The position numbers and the translations under genes are program-made. Positions 55,330 to 64,000 of a stretch of 64,000 bases of DNA are shown here, piece by piece. Position 1 is the first letter of the stretch. Every line of letters begins with the position of its first letter. The notes under the pieces are model-generated. The model saw only the letters and a program-made list of their open reading frames with translations. It made no database searches and was not told the origin of the DNA. This DNA is from Liolophura sinensis (lineage: Eukaryota > Mollusca > Polyplacophora > Chitonida > Chitonidae): assembly GCF_032854445.1 (NCBI RefSeq), contig NC_088295.1:3596501-3660500 (forward strand), read 5' to 3'.

Positions 55330-57830
55330 TAGGAGAATTAGAGGACATAAGGCATACTATGTCTTCAGTATTTCTCTGTTTGTTAATACCTCCTAACAAC
55401 AAGCACTGTGATTTTCCCATATTTAGCTTCAGTCCAGGGTATATGAAGAACTCTTGAACAACCCAGACAATAGGTTTGGTTGATGAATAAGGACATCTTG
55501 GCTTCTTTGTTTTCCTTCGTTATCCTTTTTATGTCAGTATTACCTCTGATTTTGTTTTTCTTCGTTATCCCTTTTATGTCAGTATTACCTCTGATTTTGT
55601 TTTTCTTCGTTATCCTTTTTATGTCAGTATTACCTCTGATTTTGTTTTCCTTCGTTATCCTTTTTATGTCAGTATTACCTCTGATTTTGTTTTCCTTCGT
55701 TATCCTTTTTATGTCAGTATTACCTCTGATTTTGTTTTCCTTCGTTATCCTTTTTATGTCAGTATTACCTCTGATTTTGTTTTCCTTCGTTATCCTTTTT
55801 ATGTCAGTATTACCTCTGATTTTGTTTTTCTTCGGTATCCCTTTTATGTCAGTATTACATCTGATTTTGTTTTCCTTCGTTATCCTTTTTATGTCAGTAT
55901 TACATCTGATTTTGTTTTCCTTCGTTATCCCTTTTATGTCAGTATTACCTCTGATTTTGTTTTCCTTCGTTATCCCTTTTATGTCAGTATTACCTCTGAT
56001 TTTGTTTTCCTTCGTTATCCTTTTTATGTCAGTATTACCTCTGATTTTGTTTTCCTTCGTTATCCTTTTTATGTCAGTATTACCTCTGATTTTGTTTTTC
56101 TTCGTTATCCCTTTTATGTCAGTATTACCTCTGATTTTGTTTTCCTTCGTTATCCTTTTTATGTCAGTATTACCTCTGATTTTGTTTTTCTTCGGTATCA
56201 CTTTTATGTCAGTATTACCTCTGATTTTGTTTTTCTTCGTTATCGCTTTTATGTCAGTATTACCTCTGATTTTGTTTTCCTTCGTTATCCCTTTTATGTC
56301 AGTATTACCTCTGATTTTGTTTTTCTTCGTTATCGCTTTTATGTCAGTATTACCTCTGATTTTGTTTTCCTTCGTTATCCCTTTTATGTCAGTATTACCT
56401 CTGATTTTGTTTTCCTTCGTTATCGCTTTTATTTCAGTATTACATCTGATTTTGTTTTCCTTCGTTATCCCTTTTATGTCAGTATTACATGTGATTTTGT
56501 TTTCCTTCGTTATCGCTTTTATTTCAGTATTACATGTGATTTTGTTTTCCTTCGTTATCGCTTTTATTTCAGTATTACATGTGATTTTGTTTTTCTTCGG
56601 TATCGCTTTTATGTCAGTAGTATTACATGTGATTTTGTTTTTCTTCGGTAATGCTTTTATGTCAGTAGTATTACATGTGATTTTGTTTTTCTTCGTTATC
56701 GCTTTTATGTCAGTAATATTACATGTGATTTTGTTTTTCTTCGGTATTGCTTTTATGTCAGTAGTATTACATGTGATTTTGTTTTTCTTCGTTATCGCTT
56801 TTATGTCATTATTACATCTGATTTTGTTTTTCTTCGTTATCCCTTTTATATCAGTATTACATCTGATTTTGTTTTCCTTCGTTATCGCTTTTATTTCAGT
56901 ATTACATCTGATTTTGTTTTCCTTCGTTATCGCTTTTATTTCAGTATTACATGTGATTTTGTTTTTCTTCGGTATCGCTTTTATGTCAGTAGTATTACAT
57001 GTGATTTTGTTTTTCTTCGTTATCCCTTTTATGTCAGTATTACATCTGATTTTCTTTTTTTCGGTATCGCTTTGATGTCAGTGTTACATGTGATTTTGTT
57101 TTTCTTCGGTATCGCTTTTATGTCAGTAGTATTACATGTGATTTTGTTTTTCTTCGTTATCGCTTTTATGTCATTATTACATGTGATTTTGTTTTTCTTT
57201 GGTATCGCTTTTATGTCATTACTACTTCTGAATTTAATGGTCATTGGTCCTACAACTACAGTGAAAGGATGCGGAAACAGGGGACTCCCCTGCCTTCATG
57301 CAAGGAACGCTGAACTGTACATGTAGCCGTTATTTACGGTACAACAACGACTTTGGTCTGGCGAGTCTGGATCTAAATAGTTTAAGGACCTTCACGAATT
57401 AATTTCTGTTCAAGTTCTCACACACTTTCTCAAAGTCAAGAAACGCTACAATTTTTCTTTCATTATACTTTTCTGTATCTTCAGCGATATCAAGAACTAG
57501 CCTTACACTTGCCCAGTAAATCTGTTCTTCACAAACCATCCTTGGTCACTGTGAATCATATTGACTAGTTTGTTATTTAACTTATTTGCTAAGAGCTTGC
57601 TTATTGTTATCCAATCAATAGTTAAAATGATCATGGGTCTCCAGTTCGTGGATTTGGTTATGTTATTATATTTTTTACAAATGAGGGTTTCAGGCCTCTT
57701 ATTTCGTTAATAAACAATCAACTCTTTAACAACGTTCCATACGATAGTTATAGAACTCTGCTGGAAGACCATCACATCCTGTACACTTACGAAGTTTTTA
57801 ACTCTTTTAAAGCTTCTCTACACACTGTCT
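55330..57830 (-). pseudogene. Dead LINE reverse transcriptase (L1/Tx1-like), split by a satellite
   Basis: Read on the minus strand, from high to low coordinates, there are: EALKELK and TGCDGLPAEFY (the PGPDGL block, about 57,745-57,815); WRPMIIL, then LLANKLNNKLVNMIHSDQ and VKNRFTGQV (57,500-57,645); LVLDIAEDTEKYNE with VAFLDFEKV (catalytic block A, about 57,430-57,500); NNGYMYSSAF (about 57,305-57,335); RQGSPL with FTVVVGPMTIKFRSS (57,230-57,290). Beyond the 45-bp array come MSLFINQ and YPGLKLNMGKSQCLLLGG (about 55,390-55,500), the block after the YADD box. Several stops and frameshifts are present and the YADD box itself is not recognisable, so it is non-functional. This order of blocks is diagnostic of non-LTR retrotransposons; the clade call is tentative. 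Confidence 0.85.
55505..57235. repeat. 45-bp minisatellite, about 38 copies, inside the LINE RT
   Basis: The plus-strand unit is TTTATGTCAGTATTACCTCT + GATTTTGTTTTCCTTCGTTA + TCCCT, 45 bases. Variants are ordered along the array: ACCTCTG on the left, ACATCTG in the middle, ACATGTG on the right, and a 3-base-longer GTAGTATTAC form near 56.6-57.1 kb. On the minus strand a unit reads like IKGITKENKIRGNTD. That is close to the LINE segment IKFRSSNDIKAIPKK at the right edge of the array. The 531-codon plus frame and 272-codon minus frame follow from the 45-base period. Confidence 0.93.
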
Positions 57831-58560
57831 CCATTATTGCTTTATCACAGTTATTTTCGCTCTCTCCTTTCTTTTAGCAACTGTGTTTTCATTTATAAAA
57901 CTCCTGATTTTTTTCGGGAATGCAGTCTGGGTTTTTACCATAGAGAAATTTATATAAAAATTTCTCCACTTCCATAATTTCTGTTGTGTTGCGGATATAT
58001 TAACCCTTTTCACTATCAAATTTTCACCATCACACTGTGGTGCCCTGAGTCTAAAGATAATTTTATTAGTTTTTATTCCGCATTAATTTCATTCCCGCTT
58101 TTGTGTGTTACACGACATGGGCTCTCACCCTGTTGTTTCTATAGCTCTATTAAGATCACTCAGCTCGTTTTCTTCTTCATATTGTGACAGTTATATGTAC
58201 GTTCTGACGACAATACTCTGTAGAAAGTAGAGCATATAATGTGTTGATGGTAAAACTTAGCTTTGCGCGAATGAAATGGATCTGTGATCGGAGAAGTACC
58301 AAGCAAGAAAAATACATGCACAACAGGCATTTTATGTGCCCAGAGATAATCAGTCTTGATCCGAGGGAAACAATGCACTTCGGGGACGGAAATATGATCG
58401 TAATAAAGCAAAATCAGCTCAGACGCCAAGCAAATTGGTATAAAATAGGGTTAGGGTCATAGGGAGTCCGACTATTCCGAGATTAACAATAAAAAGAAGG
58501 AAAGTACCACTGCTAGACTAATTCATCTCTGGGCTTTCTTCCACCTAAAACCAAGGTGTG
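57831..58560 (-). other. Probable upstream LINE remnant or spacer
   Basis: It lies where the endonuclease-RT linker of the minus-strand LINE would be expected. A 61-codon minus frame (58,019-57,834) ends in a basic stretch (VAKRKERAKI). I see no definite domain. Confidence 0.35.
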
Positions 58561-58574
58561 TCCAGCTGAACCAA

Positions 58575-58860
58575 GACAATGTTCACCCGAAACCAAGCTC
58601 TGTCAGGCTGAAATCAAGCAGCTCCCGACTTAAAGCAAGCTATATACGACTGAAAGCAAGCTATGCACAGCTGAAATCAAGTTGCGTCCAGCTTAAACCA
58701 AGCTATGTACGGCTGAAACCAAGTTGCGTCTGGTCTAAACCAAGCTATGTACGGCTGAAACCAAGTTGCGTCCGGCTTAAGCCAAGCTATGTACTGCTGA
58801 AACCAAGTTGCGTCCGGCTGAAACCAAGATATGTTCGCCTGAAATAAAGCTGTGACCAAC
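58575..58860. repeat. 21-bp tandem repeat in a 42-bp dimer
   Basis: GCTGAAACCAAGTTGCGTCC and GCTTAAACCAAGCTATGTAC alternate, each about 21 bases. The edges are more diverged than the centre. The minus-strand 60-codon frame is a by-product of the period. Confidence 0.85.
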
Positions 58861-59096
58861 TAAAACCAATTTATTTTCATAAGCTTACTGAGGAATTTTT
58901 TAATTATGCGATGGCTCTCAGATGTATGGGCAGTTTTTAGGCGGGGAAGACCCGCAGTTCGCGGTAAATTACGGACCTGCAGCTGTAGCTAACGAGTAAA
59001 CAGTATTTGTCAGCTGTTTGCTACTACCTAATTTATCTATATAGCTGTGTTATTCCTACTTACCATCACATGTTAAAGTTGTTTGTAACCTTTTGG

Positions 59097-59325
59097 GAGC
59101 CTCCGTGGCCCAGGGGGTTAGCACCGTCCAAGACCCAGAAGCCTCCCAAGGCGGTCGCTGTGCGTTCAAGTGCAGTTCATGATGGCTTTCTTCCCAGGCC
59201 TACCTGCATGGGAGGGTCTGCCAACAACCTGCGGTTTCCTCCCTACATAAGGTTGGCCGCCGTCGTATAAGTGAAATATTCTTGAGTACGGCGTAAAGCA
59301 CAAAATCAAATAAATAAATTAATTA
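59097..59325 (+). mobile_element. Family-1 SINE, sense copy
   Basis: The head is CTCCGTGGCCCAGGGGGTTA with TGCGTTCAAGTGCAG. The 3' end is CGTATAAGTGAAATATTCTT, GAGTACGGCGTAAAGCAC and an AAATAAATAAATT tail. Its head is more diverged than in the 49.9-kb copy. Confidence 0.88.
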
Positions 59326-60720
59326 ATTAATCTTCGACTAGTGTGTGGACAATTACAATGTAGCGACAGAATGTTCAATTTAAGTTCGCGTTTATTTATT
59401 TCTCGGAAGAGACTATGTATGAAGGAAAACAACAACTCTGCAGTATGGATTACGTCAATAATTTTGGTAAATGTAGCATGCTGCGTGGAGACATATTATA
59501 CGCAAACACATAATCGTTTGTTCATGGTACAACACGCACGAATGGCCATAATTTCACTCACTTGTAATTAACTGGGACTTGTACAGTGCATAAATCGACT
59601 TTTAACGAACACCAGACGAGATTAACGGATTAAGAAACCGGAGTGAGACGGAGGAAACCATTCATCGGGAGAGCTTCACGTTATGCCCGTCAGTCATGCA
59701 AGGTTGATTTGGACATTTCACATGATTATCCAATGGTCAAGAGATATTGAATTTGAGCGATACATACTGGGGAAGTCCGGATATGACTTCTGAACTACAC
59801 GGCGTCGTAAACCCTATATGAGTTATTGTAAAAACCTTATAGCATCATACTTTCGGATATTTTAAATTTTATTTTTTTCTTCACGTTTGGAAAGTATGCC
59901 TACACAGGTGTAAGGTTGAATAACTTATGGAATGCCATATGATACAATAAACCCTGAGTTTATAATCGCGCAGGTACAGGTTGACAGCCCACGTGCGCTG
60001 TTAATGTACATTGAAACATACACCGCAAAGATGAACGTGCCTTTGCCTTAATCGTGAACATAACCTTCTGTCTAACATGTTCAATTCTTAATGTTAATCG
60101 CACAAAACGTCTTTTTTAAAATTATGGCTAAACCTGTTGCCCGACTGAATTACCAGTTGCTTTGACCACCCATTTGAAACGTTTTTCATTTTTAATACTT
60201 CTGTTTGGCAATCTCCAGGAGAATATGTTCCTCTCAAGTCTGGAGACAAAGGGACTTTATTACCGTCAGGTGTTCCTCTTTTCTCTAGGTGTATTTGTTT
60301 GGGTTTTTCACTCACAATTTTAATTTGTCCGCCTGTCAAAGGTGTGATATCCGGACAGTCACAGATGAAATGCAACATCACGTTCTCTACCTACCAGAAT
60401 TTACTGCTATTATTTCACCATAGAATGAAGCTATAGTTAACTTGTTTTGATGTTTTAATATCACATTTTATGTCACAATTTGTTGGTCTATAATATTTCT
60501 GTATTTTATTCTTTGCGTTTATATCCACTGTCTACCTGTCGTTCTATCTTCCTGTCTCCGGCCTTTTATCGCCGATGGGTTTGTGAACTGAGGACACCTG
60601 CAGCTCTCACGTACTGCGCCTACTGCGCCTACTCCCTCACAGCAGTATGTATATAGGTAACTCAGACACTCTACCGAAAAAAAAGCACACACAGGTTAAT
60701 CTTTACGTTGATACCAGCAA
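59326..60720. other. Intergenic, nothing recognised
   Basis: The longest frame is 95 codons on the minus strand (60,381-60,094, starting MMLHFICDCPDI). It has no domain I know and no partner exons, so I do not call a gene. Confidence 0.5.
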
Positions 60721-60724
60721 GATC

Positions 60725-61822
60725 ACACATATCAGCTGGTTGATATCACAAAGGATAGGCCACATTCTGGTCGAATCAGCTGGTTGATATCACAAAGGAC
60801 AGGCCACATTCTGGTCGAATCAGCTGGTTGATATCACAAAGGATAGGCCACATTCTCAACGATTACGCTGGTTCATATCAGCAAAGATAGGCGGCATTCC
60901 GAATGTATTTGCTGCTTGATATCATCAGGAATAGGCCACATTCTGAACGCTTCAGCTGGAGTGGGTGAGTCAGTGTTTGGGGTTTAACATGGACTTAACA
61001 ATTTTTCAGTCATATGACGACGAAGGAATCCTTAGAGTGAATGTAATGTGCCTCCTTGTTGGAGGACGATTTTCCACCACTCTTTTATCCTATGCTGAGA
61101 CGACTTACCGAAGATAAGTAAACCGCCCCGCCCGAGCCATTATACTGATCCTGGTCAACCAGTCATTGCATTGTCCCCTTAATACTGAACGCTAAGCGAG
61201 AAAGTTACAACTTCCTCTTTTTTAAGGTCTTAGGTGTGATCCGACCCAGGCTTGACCCGACCCAGACTTGCTATCCGGTCAGCTGGATGACACCAGCACA
61301 TATAGGCCACATTCTGAACGAATCAGCTGGTTGATATCAGTAATGATAGGCCACAGTAATAATAGGCCACATTCCGGATGTATCAGCTGGTTGATATCAC
61401 AAAGGATAGGCCACATTCTGAACGAATCAGCTGGTTGAAACTAGTATAGATACGCAACATTCTGGACGAATGAGTTACTTGATATCGCCAAGAATAAGCC
61501 ACATTCTGAACACATCAGCTGGTTGATAAAATCAAGAATAGGCTACCTTCTGAACACATCAGCTGGTTGATAAAATCAAGAATAGGCTACCTTCTGAATG
61601 CATCAGCTGGTTGATATCACGACAGACAGACCACATTCTGAATAACACAACTGGAAACGACGTTTCAATGTTTGAAAACGGCATTAGTATCTATACCGAA
61701 ACGTCGCTTTCAAATAAACAGAAGTTGTTATCCATATATCTCGTTATGTTATCCAACTCAACTTCTAACAGCCTCTCAATGATGTCACATTCTGAATGGA
61801 TTAGCTGGTTGATGCTAGCAAA
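60725..61822. repeat. About 41-44-bp minisatellite (TCAGCTGGTTGATATCAC unit)
   Basis: The unit contains TCAGCTGGTTGATATCAC and AAGGATAGGCCACATTCTG. Roughly 15 copies show growing divergence to the right; the last weak copy is near 61,795-61,822. A SINE interrupts the array. Confidence 0.9.
60961..61287 (-). mobile_element. Intron-82-type SINE inserted in the minisatellite, antisense
   Basis: The minus-strand order matches the SINE at 26,279-26,603: AAGTTGTAACTTTCTCGCTT, GGGCGGGGCGGTTTACTT, AAGTCGTCTCAG, CTAAGGATTCCTTCGTCG. TCAGCTGGA occurs on both sides (60,952-60,960 and 61,279-61,287), a possible 9-base target duplication, though the same word also belongs to the minisatellite unit. The tRNA-like head is decayed. 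Confidence 0.75.
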
Positions 61823-61869
61823 GTGGTCACACTTGGAATGGCAATCACTGGCACATCAGATTTTGCGTT

Positions 61870-64000
61870 TAACTTGGATTGAACTACGTTAATTGCGCCA
61901 TTAGACGAACAATGGATAGCCCTGTTCCGCACTTGTTAGGCCTACAGTCATTGTTTTGTTTTACTTGACATATTGCCTCGTGGTGGAAGAAAGAGCTATG
62001 GGACTGAAACAAGTATACGCGTTTCATTTTATGACATTTGCTTTTAAAAAAAAAACGAAAATATATAGCATTCCCGTCTTTCCATCAGACATGACCCCCT
62101 CCAACCTCTCCCCTCTTCCACCCTCTACCACCCCTGGTTTAACACATAATTCATTTGATCTAGCTATAGCCAAATATCATCGGGGTACCAAATAAACATC
62201 TCCCATGCTGCCTTTGGAAATGAACTCACGATGCGTTTAGCTAGAACGCATTAGACCACTCGTCCAGTAAACTTGGGCACATGTATACATTGTATACCGC
62301 GATCTGGAACCAGACTCGAGAAAAACCACTGAAACGCAGTTTCACGGAAGCTGAGATGTTTCAGAATCTTTCGTTGTAATTAATTAAATGTTCAATTTTC
62401 TTTCAGGTAGAAGGCTAGTAATTATAGCAGTTCTATACTACGCAAGGAGTTGTGGAAACAATAAACTGAACAAACAATTTATTTGTAATTAATTAACAAC
62501 TTAAGATTTAGTTTCCATTGTTATACAGGTCAGTGTGTGTTTAGCGTCTTAGCTGTGTCAAGCAGGTAAAATATCAATTGACGTGATTCGGGATTGATTA
62601 GGTATCAAAGCTGAACCGGTAATGGCTGATCAATACTGGAGGACGTGGTGGCCTAGGGTGCGCACGCTATCCCCAACTGTGCCGGGGGTGTGCCGCAAAA
62701 ATCAGGATTTAAAGTGTTTTCATTGTTAAACAGTTTATTTCAAACATTATTTAGTAGCACTTTCCAGTCCTACAAAGTTTAAAGGCATATAGTCATATGG
62801 TATTATTCACTGAGTTGTCATATACCCCAGCCTGCACCCCCCCCCCTCCCCCAACACGGAACCCCCTTGACCTAACATTCATCATAACGAATACCCCGTG
62901 AATCCACCCCAAGCCTTACAATATTTCACCTGGAAACACAGTTAATAATTTCCCAAAAATCAATAACAAAAAAACACAGCATACCATCACCTGCAGGTAG
63001 CTAATCTCAGAGCGGATATTGCAAGTTGTTTCAAGGTGGACTATTTTATTATTTGCTAAATTCTGCACCAGCATTGTAACAATGCCGGTATATACGTGTG
63101 TATATACCAGGTGTATATTACCAGGTGTATATTACCGTGTATATTAGGTGTATATAAGACTTGATGGGATAAAGTGGTTTGTCAGACATTGGGAGGGATA
63201 CCGGGAGATACCGTGCTTTCCCAGAAAACAGATACAGTGGCGCTCTGCGAAGTAGGACACCGTTTCAGAATAAAATATTAATAAAAGATTTATTTTTTAA
63301 ATGACGGTGGCTGATTTAGGTACGTTTATTTTATACCAGTAACGGACAACACATGATGAGGTACAGTGGCCTTTATACACCATATAAATGGTCCTGTTGA
63401 CAGTACAGATTCAGTTTCAAAATTTCTACGGGAAAAGGCATATCAAAGGAGGAAAGCGGTGGGTGTCTGGTGATTTGGGTGCATGTCTGGGTAATGGACG
63501 ACATGACCTCTAGTATCATTGCTACCTGTCTGTCACATCACAGAAATAAGTGGTTTGGTTTATGTGACGATTACTTCAAGTTTAGCTCAATTTAGACGTC
63601 CACAAAAGCCGTCGATACAGCGATGGTATGACATTAATCTGGTATAGTTCAAAACGACAAAATGGCTATCGTGTCCCTTTACATCTTTTCCCTGCTGCAA
63701 CAAATACCTTGATCTCGGGTATACACGGCGTTACTCAGATTCTCGGGGATACAGCAGTTGTCTTGTAACCAGAGTGTCAGATTGATTCGGGATTCATTCA
63801 CTCTCAGGTCTATGTAACTGCTGTCTATAACGCACGAGTTCTATATTAAAAAAAAGATATTTTACTTCTTTGTAAGCGTTGGGGTCAAGGAGTTCTCATA
63901 TCCCGAGGACAGGCAGAGTGCACCTTAGACGTGGCCCGTAAAATTTTATGCTGAAATTTAGAGTAACTCGAGCATATTTTAATACATGTCTTCTTGTATA
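61870..64000. other. Intergenic to the window end, nothing recognised
   Basis: No supported gene on either strand. A small GTATATTACCAGGT repeat lies at about 63,085-63,155, and a C-rich tract (CACCCCCCCCCCTCCCCC) near 62,837. A short TATATAAG at about 63,148 has no coding sequence behind it. Confidence 0.5.

Noticed and set aside
60094-60381. 95-codon minus-strand ORF as a gene
   Set aside because: No recognisable domain, no flanking exons and no repeat relation; it cannot be told from chance.

Overview
This is a eukaryotic genomic window, most likely from a mollusc or another lophotrochozoan. The evidence is short GT-AG introns with pyrimidine-rich acceptors, several tRNA-headed SINEs ending in a tail of the type CGTATAAGTGAAATATTCTT, an L1/Tx1-like LINE fragment, and abundant minisatellites. 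The species cannot be named from the sequence alone.

Positions 1 to about 39,735 (+ strand) hold the 3' part of one giant gene for a single-pass membrane protein with about 61 cadherin-like (EC) repeats inside the window. The 5' end lies upstream. I placed 107 exons, giving roughly 6,700 codons. Exons 1-92 form a very regular array: each EC repeat is split over two exons (an A exon of about 59-68 codons and a B exon of about 39-50 codons), and every intron is phase 0. The pattern then breaks. Exon 93 (30,024-30,518) fuses three half-modules and exon 94 (30,716-34,183) fuses twenty-two, so about 23 introns are missing from the 3' part of the array. After that come a degenerate EC carrying a furin-type RRRKR site, one EC with a canonical DxNDN linker, a membrane-adjacent domain, a transmembrane helix at about 37,541-37,608, a tail of about 100 residues ending in TTIL (a PDZ-ligand type C terminus), and a 3'UTR with two AATAAA signals.

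In nearly all repeats the calcium linker DxNDN is replaced by a conserved xRNxN-type linker, and the LDRE motif is absent. From about 15 kb to 32.5 kb the repeats alternate between two types, so the unit there is a two-EC dimer. Exons 2-15 resemble exons 38-51, which implies an older offset of 18 ECs. The layout (very long EC array, membrane-adjacent domain, one helix, short PDZ-ligand tail, no evident catenin-binding region) recalls Cdh23/Pcdh15-type long cadherins, but orthology is not shown.

Positions 39.7-64 kb contain no gene I can support. They hold SINE copies (about 40.8, 42.6, 45.0, 45.9, 49.9, 59.1 and 61.0 kb) and unrelated tandem arrays of 44, 48, about 10-14, 58, 115, 20, 45, 21 and about 41-44 bp. 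They also hold a 305-bp direct repeat flanking a 465-bp duplicated segment (44.66-45.73 kb), and two copies of a composite element with a satellite core (46.0-49.6 and 53.3-54.4 kb). A dead LINE reverse transcriptase on the minus strand (57.83 to 55.33 kb) is interrupted by a 1.7-kb 45-bp array that appears to be an amplified piece of the RT's own coding sequence. Many long ORFs in this half are by-products of repeat periods divisible by three.
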